From Flavobacterium sp. W4I14 (GTDB taxonomy: Bacteria > Bacteroidota > Bacteroidia > Sphingobacteriales > Sphingobacteriaceae), in contig JAUSZU010000001.1 of the NCBI GenBank assembly GCA_030817875.1, forward strand, positions 5,146,001 through 5,210,000: DNA of 64,000 nucleotides, read 5' to 3'. Made by a program: the position numbers and the translations under genes. Positions 26,119 through 34,930 of this stretch are shown in pieces. The notes under the pieces were generated by a model. It had not been told where the DNA came from, did no database searches, and was given only the letters and a program-made list of their open reading frames with translations. Within the stretch, counting starts at the first letter, position 1; every line of letters begins with the position of its first letter.

Positions 26119-26985
26119 TCAAAAACACTCTACTTCCCAAAACCGCAACCAGTTTTCGCCTGCACCAAGTTTTACTATGCCCTCTTTGTGTGTTAATTCC
26201 TGATCGTGGTTAACACCATCGGCAACACCGCACCAGGGTTCTAAACAAATAAAAGGGGCATCAGTAGCGGCCCAAATGCCAAAGAAAGGGAAATCTTCGA
26301 AATGGAAATGCAGGCCATAATCGTTTTTGTTGTTGAGCAAGCTGATGCAGTTGCTCTGCAGGGTTTTAAAAACCAGCGCATCGTTATAAAACAAATCATG
26401 TTTAAGGTTTAACCTGTGGCCACCCAGTTCAATGAGTGCGGTATCATCGGCTACCAAGCCATCTTCGAGTTTCCAGAAAGTTAATTTCTCATCGGCATTA
26501 AAAGCAAGATAATAATCTTCATAAACAGTATTGGGCGTATTGGGCACCGCAAATGCCGGGTGTGCACCAATTGAAAATAAAAGCTCGGCAGTACCTGTGT
26601 TTATTACCTCGTAAGTTAAGTTCAGTTTCCTGTCGATTAGCCGGTACCTCAGTTTCAGCTCGAAATAAAAAGGATATACTTTTAAAGTATCTTCGTTCTG
26701 GGTTAGGGTAAAAACGGCTTCGGTTTCACTTATTTTTTCGATATTAAAAACATGATCGCGGGCGAAACCATGGCGTGGCAGCTCGTAGCTTTTACCTTGG
26801 TAGGTAAAACTGTTGTTTTTTAATGAGCCAACAATAGGAAATAAAACCGGACTGTGTTTTGCCCAATATTTAGGATTGGCATTCCATAGATATTCCAGCT
26901 TGGTTTCTTTACTAAATAAGCCTTGAAGTTCTGCGCCTTTAGCCGCCAGGCTAACTTTTATATAATCGTTCTCGAGAGTTATCAT
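26119..26985 (-). CDS. Aldose 1-epimerase family protein
   Basis: The 288-residue protein belongs to the galactose mutarotase-like superfamily (aldose epimerase/YihR-like group). Visible are KGAELQGLFSKETKLEYLWNANPKYWAKHSPVLFPIVGSLKN, a histidine in PRHGFARDHVF, SIGAHPAFAVP carrying the second histidine and CLEPWCGVADGVNH with the glutamate expected as catalytic base. It should interconvert sugar anomers in the cytoplasm; the sugar is not known. It lies upstream of and in the same direction as the giant protein, but that gene has its own promoter box. Confidence 0.9.
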   Translation of the reverse strand: MITLENDYIKVSLAAKGAELQGLFSKETKLEYLWNANPKYWAKHSPVLFPIVGSLKNNSFTYQGKSYELPRHGFARDHVFNIEKISETEAVFTLTQNEDTLKVYPFYFELKLRYRLIDRKLNLTYEVINTGTAELLFSIGAHPAFAVPNTPNTVYEDYYLAFNADEKLTFWKLEDGLVADDTALIELGGHRLNLKHDLFYNDALVFKTLQSNCISLLNNKNDYGLHFHFEDFPFFGIWAATDAPFICLEPWCGVADGVNHDQELTHKEGIVKLGAGENWLRFWEVECF

Positions 26986-27135
26986 TACAATTTAAAAGTA
27001 ACAAAAAGATGCATTTTAAAAATATCTTTTTTATTAATTTTGATCACTACTTAAAGCTTAAGCAAATGAAAAGCTTAAAGTGCTATTTATTTTATTACCC
27101 GCGCATTTACTTTCGCTTAAAATAATCAGAAACCT

Positions 27136-27465
27136 ATGGCGATAGATTTAACAAAATTATCAAATGCAAAAGTGAAGGCCGCTATTACCGCATTGCAAAA
27201 AGGCGATGAAAAAACATGGTTTTCTTTATTTGCTATCGATGTTGCCTTTTACGACGACGGAAACCAGATGAAATTTAATAACTTCTTTAAGAAAGCGCTG
27301 GGGCATGAGCGTTTTATCTGTATAGATAAAGTTGAAAACAACGGATTGGAGGTTTATGGCCATTTCCACTCCGACCAATGGGGTGATTTTAAAACCTGCT
27401 TTAAATTTAAGGTAAACAAAGAAGGAAAAATAGCGAGGTTGGATATTGGGCAAGCCTCCTATTGA
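27136..27465 (+). CDS. NTF2/SnoaL-like small protein
   Basis: The 109-residue product has the length and pattern of a nuclear-transport-factor-2-like domain (VKAAITALQKGDEKTWFSLFAIDVAFYDDG ... KCFKFKVNKEGKIARLDIGQ type of ending). No signal peptide is present. No catalytic residues can be assigned. A TAATTTTG box at 27035-27042 or TACTTTCG near 27108 may serve as its promoter. Confidence 0.65.
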   Translation: MAIDLTKLSNAKVKAAITALQKGDEKTWFSLFAIDVAFYDDGNQMKFNNFFKKALGHERFICIDKVENNGLEVYGHFHSDQWGDFKTCFKFKVNKEGKIARLDIGQASY

Positions 27466-27535
27466 TTTTGGAGTCTGGAGTTGGGCGTTTGGAGTTGGAT
27501 ACAGCTCCGAACTCAAAACTGCCAACTCCGAACTG
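27466..27535. repeat. Inverted GGAGTTGG / CCAACTCC repeat between convergent genes
   Basis: The gap between the NTF2-like gene and pepT carries repeated GGAGTTGG-like units followed by TGCCAACTCCGAAC, which can pair with the upstream arm GTTTGGAGTTGG. It may act as a shared transcript-end hairpin. Confidence 0.5.
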
Positions 27536-27541
27536 TTACAA

Positions 27542-28795
27542 CTATCCGCGCTCTTCCCAAATACAGGCGATGTTAATAATGGTTTGTACGGCTTTTTCCA
27601 TATCCTGTACGCTTACCCATTCTTGTTTGCTATGAAAAGCGTGTTCTCCGGCAAAAATATTGGGGCAGGGTAAACCCATGTAGGAAAGTCGCGAGCCGTC
27701 TGTTCCGCCACGGATACTTTGTTGTTTTGCCACTACACCCGCCCGTTCAATGGCTTCAATCCCATATTGCACAATTTTAGGGTGCTGATCCAAAACCTGT
27801 TTCATGTTACGGTATTGCGCTTTAATGTTAATTTTGTAGGTAGATTTTGGATATTTAGCCATCACCTTTTTTACGGTTTCTTCTAAAAACTGCCCGTGTT
27901 CGGCTAGTTTTTCATCGGTAAAATCTCTGATAATAAACTGTGCTTCTGCCTCTTCTACCTGCCCGCTCATATTTACCGGGTGGATAAATCCTTCTTTTTG
28001 ATGTGTAGCTTCTGGTGTGAGTGTATCTTTTGGAAGCGAATCTAAAATTTCAGCAAGGATCTTAATGGCGCTTTCCATTTTTCCTTTTGCAAAGCCTGGA
28101 TGCGTACTTACGCCATAAATTTTAAGGGTTGCGCCATCGGCAGAAAAAGTTTCATCTTCAATAGAACCCAGCGTTTCTCCATCTATGGTATAGCCAAAAT
28201 CGGCACCTAATTTCTTTAAATCGGCCTTGTCTACGCCGCGGCCTATTTCTTCATCAGGGGTAAAAAGTAGCTTTATGGTTCCGTGTTTTACATCAGGATT
28301 GCGCATTAAAAAGGAGGCTGCTTCCATAATTTCTGCTAGCCCTGCTTTATTATCGGCACCCAATAAAGTTGTTCCACTTGCTGTGATAATATCGTTACCA
28401 ATCTGGTGTTTTAGGTCTTTATGTTCAGACAGCTTTATTATGATATTGTTGTCATCTGGCAGAATTAAGTCCTGTCCTTGATAATTGTCATGAATAATCG
28501 GGTTAACATTTTCACCGCTACAATCTGGCGAGGTATCCATATGCGAACAGAAGAAAATTACGGGTAACGGCTTGTTTGTGTTTGACAGGATCGTACCATA
28601 CACATAGCCGTTATCGTCCATTTCGGCATCGGTAACGCCAATTTCTAACAGTTCCTGAACCAATTCTTTACCTAAGTTTTTTTGTTTTAGGGTTGATGGG
28701 CAAGTTGGAGAATTTGGATCAGATTGGGTATCAATCTTCGCATATTTTATAAACCGCTGCTCCAGGGATTTGTTAAAGTTGGTGTATGTGTTCAT
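27542..28795 (-). CDS. pepT: Peptidase T (tripeptidase)
   Basis: PepT removes the N-terminal residue from tripeptides in the cytoplasm. The 417-residue length fits. Zinc ligands and the catalytic pair of the M20B family are visible: SHMDTSPDCSGENVNP near residue 85, TLLGADNKAGLAEIMEA, LLFTPDEEIGRGVDKAD (catalytic Glu-Glu), YTIDGETLGSIEDETF, RGGTDGSRLSYMGLPCPNIFAG and a late histidine in GEHAFHSKQEWV. It is divergent from the outer-membrane protein gene at 28855. Confidence 0.96.
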   Translation of the reverse strand: MNTYTNFNKSLEQRFIKYAKIDTQSDPNSPTCPSTLKQKNLGKELVQELLEIGVTDAEMDDNGYVYGTILSNTNKPLPVIFFCSHMDTSPDCSGENVNPIIHDNYQGQDLILPDDNNIIIKLSEHKDLKHQIGNDIITASGTTLLGADNKAGLAEIMEAASFLMRNPDVKHGTIKLLFTPDEEIGRGVDKADLKKLGADFGYTIDGETLGSIEDETFSADGATLKIYGVSTHPGFAKGKMESAIKILAEILDSLPKDTLTPEATHQKEGFIHPVNMSGQVEEAEAQFIIRDFTDEKLAEHGQFLEETVKKVMAKYPKSTYKINIKAQYRNMKQVLDQHPKIVQYGIEAIERAGVVAKQQSIRGGTDGSRLSYMGLPCPNIFAGEHAFHSKQEWVSVQDMEKAVQTIINIACIWEERG

Positions 28796-28834
28796 AATTC
28801 AAAGGTAAAAGTTATAGATATTCGATAAACATAT

Positions 28835-28842
28835 TATTTTTG
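28835..28842 (+). promoter_or_regulatory. TATTTTTG promoter box
   Basis: An exact TAnnTTTG box ends 12 bp before the ATG at 28855, which would leave a leader of only about six bases if this box is used. Confidence 0.5.
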
Positions 28843-28854
28843 TAAAAAAACGAT

Positions 28855-29586
28855 ATGATTTTTAATTTGCTGAGAGCTACTTACATAACCCTTCTGCTTG
28901 TTTTTATAGGAAGTTTTTCTTTTGCCCAATCTAATTACTTTAAAATGTCGTATGGTTTTGGAGGCGGAATAAACAAATCTTATACTGATGTGTACAAAGG
29001 GAGTTTTGGTTACACAGCCTATGGCGTATTCGATTATCATATCACGCCGTTTGTAACCATGGGTTTAGAAGGGCAATACGGCAGGATTCAGGGTGGAGAT
29101 ATTGAAACCGATCCGCACAACCGCCAGTTTGTAAACCAATATACCGCCATTACAGCCAATGTAAAGCTAATGCTTGGTGAGGTGGTGAACTACGATAAAA
29201 GTGAGTTTTTATACAATTTGAGGGGTTTGTATGTGGGTTTGGGTATAGGGGTAGTTAACAACAAGATTACCGATATTGTGCGGTATAAACCAAGTTGGGC
29301 AGCAGTGAATCCCGGATATGGGCCTTTCCCTGGAAAAGATAAAAGCCTTAATATGTCGGTACCCTTAAACTTTGGTTTTAACTATTACATCAACGATGGT
29401 TATGGCTATATGAGGTACGTTATCAACATTAATGCACAATCGAACTATACTTTTGGTGAAGGTTTGGATGGTTATAACGATTCGAGCGCCAAGTTTGAGA
29501 ACTATTCGCCGGATGTTTACAACGTTTATACCATAGGCTTTAAATATATGTTTGGAACGATTAAATCTTATCGTAAAACACTTTAA
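28855..29586 (+). CDS. Outer-membrane beta-barrel protein
   Basis: The 243-residue product has a signal peptide (LLVFIGSFSFAQSN) and alternating amphipathic strands with aromatic ends (YTAYGVFDYHITPFVTMGLEGQYG, FGFNYYINDGYGYMRYVININAQSNYTFG, ending YTIGFKYMFG), the pattern of small OmpA-like or OmpW-like barrels. No plug or peptidoglycan-binding domain is present. It begins a probable operon with the M14 peptidase (30 bp gap) and rhomboid genes. Confidence 0.78.
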   Translation: MIFNLLRATYITLLLVFIGSFSFAQSNYFKMSYGFGGGINKSYTDVYKGSFGYTAYGVFDYHITPFVTMGLEGQYGRIQGGDIETDPHNRQFVNQYTAITANVKLMLGEVVNYDKSEFLYNLRGLYVGLGIGVVNNKITDIVRYKPSWAAVNPGYGPFPGKDKSLNMSVPLNFGFNYYINDGYGYMRYVININAQSNYTFGEGLDGYNDSSAKFENYSPDVYNVYTIGFKYMFGTIKSYRKTL

Positions 29587-29616
29587 TAACATCATTTCAT
29601 TTCTTAGATTTAAGGC

Positions 29617-31356
29617 ATGAAAAAATTCTTTGTGTTTTGTTTGCTTTCGATGAGATTAAAAGCTGCTGCACAAAAAACACCTTTCGAGCTGAGCGGAAAA
29701 ATTGAAACTTCCACTTATACTGCTGCTATAACCTATTACGAAAACCTGACTAAGACTTATCCAGAGGCCAAATTATTAACCTATGGAAGTACAGATTTTG
29801 GTAAGCCTTTACATGTATTGGTTTTGTCGCGCGATCGGGTTTTTGATCCTTCGGAGCTTAGAAAGCAGAATAAAAGGATTTTATTGATCAACAATGGCAT
29901 TCACCCGGGCGAACCAGAGGGGGTAGATGCATCTATGATGCTTGCCCGCGATCTGCTTAAGGCAGGTAAACTGCCAAAAGATGTGGTGATCTGCATTATT
30001 CCCCTGTACAATATAGATGGCAGTTTTAACCGTAGCGGAACATCAAGGGCCAACCAGAACGGCCCGGTTGCTTATGGCTTTAGGGGCAACAGCAAGAACC
30101 TCGATCTGAACCGTGATTTCATTAAAACCGATTCGAAAAATTCAGCAGCGTTTCAACTCATTTTTAACACCTGGCAGCCCGAAATATTTGTAGATACGCA
30201 TACCAGCAATGGTGCAGATTATCAATATGTAATGACACTTATCCCTACACAAAAAGATAAGCTGAACCCGATTCTTTCTGGTTATTTAACTAAAACATTG
30301 TTGCCCGATCTATATGCCGGAATGGAGAAGATGGGTTACCCGATGATTCCCTATGTAAACTCGATAGGCGAAACGCCAGAAAGCGGAATAACCGGATTTA
30401 TCGATCCCCCACGTTATTCTACCGGATATACCACGCTGCACAATACCATAGGTTTTATGCCCGAAACGCATATGCTAAAGTCGTACGATTTGCGTGTGGA
30501 TGCCACTTACAAGCTTTTGCAGACCTATATTCGGGTTGTAGCCCGTGATGCCAAGGTTATTGGAGAGAATAAGCGGAAAGCCGATGAATTTGTGGCTGTA
30601 CAAAAGGAATTTCCTTTGGAGTGGAAACTGAATAAAACCGAGGTAAACGATCTGACCTTTAAAGGCTTCGAGGCCGGGCAAAAACCCAGTACGGTAAGCG
30701 GCGCTGATCGTTTATATTACGACCGCGGTAAACCTTACACCAAAACGATTAAAGAATGGAACAAGTTCGAATCTGCGGTGTCTATTCAAAAACCGGTTGC
30801 CTACATTATTCCGAAAGCCTGGGACCATGTTATTGCCCTGCTTAAACTGAATAATGTTAAACTGCGGGAACTTAAGGCCGATCAGAAAATTGAAGTAGAA
30901 AGTTATTATATCGGCGATTTTAAAACCGGAACAAGGCCCTATGAAGGGCATTACCTACACTCAGCCGTAAAATTGAATACTATAAAACAAAACCTCCAGT
31001 ATTATACAGGCGATTTGGTGGTGTATGTTAACCAACCTGTTAACCGTTATATTATAGAAACACTGGAACCACAGGCTACTGATTCTTATTTCAACTGGAA
31101 CTTTTTCGATTCAATTCTGGATATGAAGGAACATTATTCAGCATATGTTTTTGAAGATACCGCAACAGCGCTCCTTAACAATAATCCAGAACTAAAGCAT
31201 AAACTGGAGGCGAAAAAAGCTTCAGACGCCGAATTTGCGAAGAATGCAGCTGCACAACTTGATTTTGTATATAAAAATTCTGATTATTACGAAAAAACAC
31301 ACAATAGATATCCGGTAGCCCGTTTGGTTACAGACGTAAAACTTGATTTAAAATAA
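29617..31356 (+). CDS. M14 family zinc carboxypeptidase
   Basis: The 579-residue product has an N-terminal signal (MKKFFVFCLLSMRLKAAAQ). The M14 domain has the zinc ligands in NNGIHPGEPEGVDASMM (H-x2-E) and VDTHTSNGADYQYV (His), with RANQNGPVAYGFRGNSKNLDLNRD in between and the catalytic glutamate candidate in GFMPETHML. The C-terminal 250 residues have no recognisable domain. It should trim C-terminal residues or act on cell-wall or modified peptides in the periplasm. It is five bases upstream of the rhomboid gene. Confidence 0.88.
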   Translation: MKKFFVFCLLSMRLKAAAQKTPFELSGKIETSTYTAAITYYENLTKTYPEAKLLTYGSTDFGKPLHVLVLSRDRVFDPSELRKQNKRILLINNGIHPGEPEGVDASMMLARDLLKAGKLPKDVVICIIPLYNIDGSFNRSGTSRANQNGPVAYGFRGNSKNLDLNRDFIKTDSKNSAAFQLIFNTWQPEIFVDTHTSNGADYQYVMTLIPTQKDKLNPILSGYLTKTLLPDLYAGMEKMGYPMIPYVNSIGETPESGITGFIDPPRYSTGYTTLHNTIGFMPETHMLKSYDLRVDATYKLLQTYIRVVARDAKVIGENKRKADEFVAVQKEFPLEWKLNKTEVNDLTFKGFEAGQKPSTVSGADRLYYDRGKPYTKTIKEWNKFESAVSIQKPVAYIIPKAWDHVIALLKLNNVKLRELKADQKIEVESYYIGDFKTGTRPYEGHYLHSAVKLNTIKQNLQYYTGDLVVYVNQPVNRYIIETLEPQATDSYFNWNFFDSILDMKEHYSAYVFEDTATALLNNNPELKHKLEAKKASDAEFAKNAAAQLDFVYKNSDYYEKTHNRYPVARLVTDVKLDLK

Positions 31357-31361
31357 CCCCC

Positions 31362-31976
31362 ATGGAATACTTCAATATTGCACCAGTTGCCTCCGTAATT
31401 TTCGTTTTTACCATTATTACCAGCCTATACGCTTTCTATGATCACTCCCTTTACGGAAAGTTTATGCTGCATCCGTATAGTGTTTCGAAAGGACAGAATG
31501 TATATACCCTGATTACCAGCGGCCTTGTGCATGCCGATTGGATGCACCTGTTTTTTAATATGTTTACCTTTTATGCTTTTGCCTTTACACTGGAAAGATT
31601 AATGGGGAGCTGGCAGTTTGGATTACTGTATTTTCTGGGGCTGGTGCTGAGTGACCTGCCTACCGTTATTAAACATAAAGATCATTTTAACTACAATAGC
31701 CTAGGTGCATCCGGGGCAATTAGTGCCGTGCTTTTTAGCTATATTTTGTTTAACCCGATGTCTAAAATTTACATCATGTTTATTCCCATCGGGATTCCTG
31801 CTGTAGTTTTTGGGATTTTGTATTTAATTTATTGTGCTTATGCTTCCCGCAATTCAAGAGATCACATCAATCATGATGCACACTTTTTTGGCGCGCTAAC
31901 CGGATTAATCTTTACCATCATTTTTGTTCCGGGGATTTTGCAGAACTTTATTGCAATGTTAACAGGAGGGAGATAG
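31362..31976 (+). CDS. Rhomboid family intramembrane serine protease
   Basis: The 204-residue protein has about six hydrophobic segments and the rhomboid signatures HADWMHLFFNMFTFYAF, the active-site GASGAISAVLF (catalytic serine) and HDAHFFGALTG (catalytic histidine). It cleaves transmembrane substrates within the inner membrane; substrate unknown. Position directly after the M14 peptidase suggests co-transcription. Confidence 0.93.
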   Translation: MEYFNIAPVASVIFVFTIITSLYAFYDHSLYGKFMLHPYSVSKGQNVYTLITSGLVHADWMHLFFNMFTFYAFAFTLERLMGSWQFGLLYFLGLVLSDLPTVIKHKDHFNYNSLGASGAISAVLFSYILFNPMSKIYIMFIPIGIPAVVFGILYLIYCAYASRNSRDHINHDAHFFGALTGLIFTIIFVPGILQNFIAMLTGGR

Positions 31977-31993
31977 TATCCTTTGGGAAGAAT

Positions 31994-32078
31994 CGTCATT
32001 CCCGTGAAAATGGGGATACTAATGCAAGAAGTGATATGTTTTTTGGCTTTAAGATACCCAGTCAAGCTGGGTATGACG
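31994..32078. repeat. REP-like element CGTCATTCCC ... GTATGACG
   Basis: The stretch begins CGTCATTCCCGTG and ends ACCCAGTCAAGCTGGGTATGACG, with inverted outer ends and an internal CCCAGTCAAGCTGGG hairpin. It separates the rhomboid gene from the convergent gene at 32091 and may fold at both transcript ends. Confidence 0.75.
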
Positions 32079-32090
32079 AAACACCAAAAA

Positions 32091-33074
32091 CTACCCAGCC
32101 GTAGGCAAATAAGGTTTCTCGAAGAAACTCATCGGCTCATCAGGATTTTTAATAATTTCGAATACCACATAACCCCATGGTTTCCAGAAGTTTTCCAATA
32201 CCTGGGCATATACTTTATGTTGCCAAACATCAAAAAGCGGTTTGGTCATGTTTCCGCGTAAAGGCATAGCTTCGATATAAGTAGTGCCTTCTACCGGCAT
32301 AAAAGTATATTCGGGTAAACGGTTAAACAGATAGGCAGAATAATAAAAACGCGCACTCAGCTCTTCAAACTGTTCGGCGGTTAAAGCTTTTCCTTTTATT
32401 TCGTTGATGATGTCCTGATGATAGCGTTTGTTAGTACCATTATCCTGTAAACAGGCGATGATCCCAAAATCTTTCATTTTTAACGAGAAGGTTAAAGTGT
32501 TTATCTCATCACGGAAACTGAATGGTGTTTCTCCGTTTTCTAATTTCACTACCGTGATAGACCATGGTGAAAAGTCTTCAAACTCCAGGCTGGTATACAG
32601 GTTCTGCATCATGAAATTCAGATTGGCAAATTTCATCATTAACGATTGCGACATATTTAAACCATCGGCAGTCATTTCCTTACGTAAAGCCGAATGCATT
32701 TCGATATATACAAAGCCATATAAAAACTTGCCGATCCAGTTAAAAAGATCCAGTTCGGGCAATGCAGAAACGGCATCGTACCCCGTTGCAAAGGCTGTTT
32801 CGATCTTGTGTTCAAGCGGGGTTAAAAACTGCTCGTTTACCTCGCTGTTTACCGGGATAACCAAGGTGTTGTATGAACGGATACTCTCATCCAAAAACTG
32901 GATCTGCTCTTCGCCGCTTAAGCCAGCTTGCGCTAACAACCATTTTGGAATTAACGGCACCTGAACAACAGGGGAATTAAAGGTTTTGCCGCTTAGGAAG
33001 CAGATTTTGTATAAAAAATCGAAGTTTTGGAAAGGATTGTATAAGCCGGTATTCATCACTGCAATATTAGCCAT
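32091..33074 (-). CDS. Conserved-looking cytoplasmic protein of unknown function
   Basis: I do not recognise a family. The 327-residue protein has no signal peptide and no membrane segment; it is rich in aromatic residues and has a mixed alpha/beta pattern with segments MANIAVMNTGLYNPFQNFDFLYKI and YTFMPVEGTTYIEAMPLRGNM. I chose the ATG at 33074 because the frame to 33095 adds only seven residues of REP-like sequence. It stands alone, convergent with the rhomboid gene. Confidence 0.7.
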   Translation of the reverse strand: MANIAVMNTGLYNPFQNFDFLYKICFLSGKTFNSPVVQVPLIPKWLLAQAGLSGEEQIQFLDESIRSYNTLVIPVNSEVNEQFLTPLEHKIETAFATGYDAVSALPELDLFNWIGKFLYGFVYIEMHSALRKEMTADGLNMSQSLMMKFANLNFMMQNLYTSLEFEDFSPWSITVVKLENGETPFSFRDEINTLTFSLKMKDFGIIACLQDNGTNKRYHQDIINEIKGKALTAEQFEELSARFYYSAYLFNRLPEYTFMPVEGTTYIEAMPLRGNMTKPLFDVWQHKVYAQVLENFWKPWGYVVFEIIKNPDEPMSFFEKPYLPTAG

Positions 33075-33714
33075 TATATTTTTAGGGCTTTGCAATGATA
33101 ATTTATTTTAACGCAGGGATTACAACCCTAGTCTTGCTAGCTTTAGACACTACCCCCGCAGAGTTGTATCATAATTATAGATTTGTCATCCTGAGGGTTA
33201 ATTAATTGTTTAAAATCAATATGAGTGACGTACAATTGTTTTTTCTTGGCCTACGGCCCAGTCTTGCCTCGGCTCGCCGCCGCCGAAGGGCTCTTTCTTT
33301 TTGGCATCAAAAAGAAACAAAAAATGCCGGCTGAAAATTTTTCTTTCGAAGCGAGTACGTTGGCTTGGACAGTGCAGCCCGAAAAATTTGTTAGGCCGGG
33401 TTTTAGTAGAACGGAGATACCGTGCAATGGCCTAGCTGGATGGAATGCAAAAGCGATTAAAATGCTGATTTAATAGTGATTTGTAAAATAACGTCAATTG
33501 TAGCTTGTCGAAGGACCCGCTTAAATGCGTTAAGATGTTTCGACAGCTCTCCACACCATTCGAGACTGTCAATGGTAGCGTAGTTGAAGGGCATTTATTT
33601 GCGATTTATCAACCTCAAGAAGTCTTCGACTACGCTCTCCACAGGAGTCCTTTGGACAGACTGACGACCGTGGAGCTTAACTTAACGACATTGGGGGGCG
33701 GGGGTGGTTAAGTC
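33075..33714. repeat. 640 bp gene-free region with several repeat-like pieces
   Basis: The region carries a perfect hairpin TTTCTTTTTGGCATCAAAAAGAAA (33294-33317) next to a GC-rich CGGCTCGCCGCCGCCGAAGG stretch, then REP-like pieces CTTGTCGAAGGACCCG ... TGTTTCGACAGCTC (about 33502-33550) and TAGCGTAGTTGAAGG ... CTTCGACTACGCT (about 33577-33635). Short open frames cross it, but their composition follows the repeats and they do not look like genes. Confidence 0.6.
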
Positions 33715-34851
33715 CTAGTAATTATTATAATAATAACTGATATCATCAACCAGCTGGCTGTAAATGGGTTTGGTAAATTCTAAAAACAAAGCACTTGGTG
33801 GTGGAGGCAGTTGTTCCCTCCTTCTGGTAATGGCCAATTGTTGTTTGCTCAGTGCCCTATCATCACCTTTGTAGGTTGCCCAATTATCTCTCCAAACATA
33901 AGTTCCAGGGAATTTCTGCTGGCGTACCAGTTTTTTTGTGCTCCAATCGGTAATGCTCATGTCCAATAAGCCCGATGAGGAGATGTTCTTTTCGAAAATA
34001 CTTAAGGTAGCTTTTACTGTACCGTAAATTGGTTTTTTCTCACGGGTTTCGCCAATTACCACACTATCGCGTTTTAACCTTTCTACCCTTTCTTTTACAT
34101 AGGTCTGGCCTACCACAAAATCGTCGAAGTTTAAGCTTAATACCTGATCGGGAACAATTTTTTGATCTGTTGCCTGTGTTTCGCCATAAAAAATCACAAA
34201 CTTATTTCTCGAGTAATTTCCAATAAACTGATCGATCTGTTGCTGAAAATAATCAGCACTTAATTTGTACATGCCGCTGTTTACGATAATCGGCTGAACC
34301 ACAACCCTGGTTACCGCTGTCCAATAAGCATCTTCCATTTTAGCCTTGGCATCTTTATAATTTGGCTGAAGATTCTGTGTTTTCTCAAATTCGTAATATG
34401 CCTTTTTTGCCGACTGGCGGTTGTTTTCTCTCAAATAACCTAATCCTGAGTTATATCTTGCCGCTGCAGCATTGTATTTACTATCAGCAAGCTCTTTGAT
34501 ATATTTTGTCGGACCTGGAACAACCGCTAAACAGGCCGGACAGCTATTGATCTCATCAGCCAATTGATTTATTTTTTGATAATCGTACATTACCGATTCC
34601 CATCTAAAAAGGTCGTTAGATGCCTTTGCCTCTTCAATTTTTCTTAAATGATCCTGTAGGGCCAAATCGTATCCCGTTTTTAGCACTTGCATGGCTTCGC
34701 TGTTTTTTGGCGAGTTTTGCAATCTGCTTACCGCTTTGGCAACCGAAGCATCATAATCACCTTTTTGTAAGGCTTTTTTTCCTGTGGTGCATCCCCCAAT
34801 AATTATTAAGGATAAATAAATAAAATACCGTAATCTTGAAATGTTTTTCAT
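33715..34851 (-). CDS. TPR-like lipoprotein
   Basis: The 378-residue product has a lipoprotein signal (LSLIIIGGCTTGKK). Residues about 30-195 are helical and repeat-like (LQKGDYDASVAKAVSRLQNSPKNSEAMQVLKTG, then YNSGLGYLRENNRQSAKKAYYEFEKTQNLQPNYKDAKAKMEDA), fitting tetratricopeptide-type repeats. The C-terminal half is beta-rich and unassigned. It likely works at the outer membrane in an assembly or scaffolding role, but this is inference. A promoter box lies 26 bp upstream. Confidence 0.78.
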   Translation of the reverse strand: MKNISRLRYFIYLSLIIIGGCTTGKKALQKGDYDASVAKAVSRLQNSPKNSEAMQVLKTGYDLALQDHLRKIEEAKASNDLFRWESVMYDYQKINQLADEINSCPACLAVVPGPTKYIKELADSKYNAAAARYNSGLGYLRENNRQSAKKAYYEFEKTQNLQPNYKDAKAKMEDAYWTAVTRVVVQPIIVNSGMYKLSADYFQQQIDQFIGNYSRNKFVIFYGETQATDQKIVPDQVLSLNFDDFVVGQTYVKERVERLKRDSVVIGETREKKPIYGTVKATLSIFEKNISSSGLLDMSITDWSTKKLVRQQKFPGTYVWRDNWATYKGDDRALSKQQLAITRRREQLPPPPSALFLEFTKPIYSQLVDDISYYYNNY

Positions 34852-34876
34852 GGCAGTGGTAGTTGCGTTAATAAAA

Positions 34877-34884
34877 CAAAGATA
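34877..34884 (-). promoter_or_regulatory. TATCTTTG promoter box of the TPR-like lipoprotein
   Basis: The minus strand carries TATCTTTG, an exact TAnnTTTG box, 26 bp before the ATG at 34851, in the 79 bp gap shared with the divergent epimerase gene. Confidence 0.6.
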
Positions 34885-34930
34885 ATTTGTAAAGCGATAA
34901 TTGCCTTATTTATTTAGAAGACGATTGATA

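Noticed and set aside
33225..33473. 82-codon open frame in the gap between 33075 and 33714
   Set aside because: It runs through a GC-rich repeat and a perfect hairpin; composition follows the repeat, not codon use of neighbouring genes.
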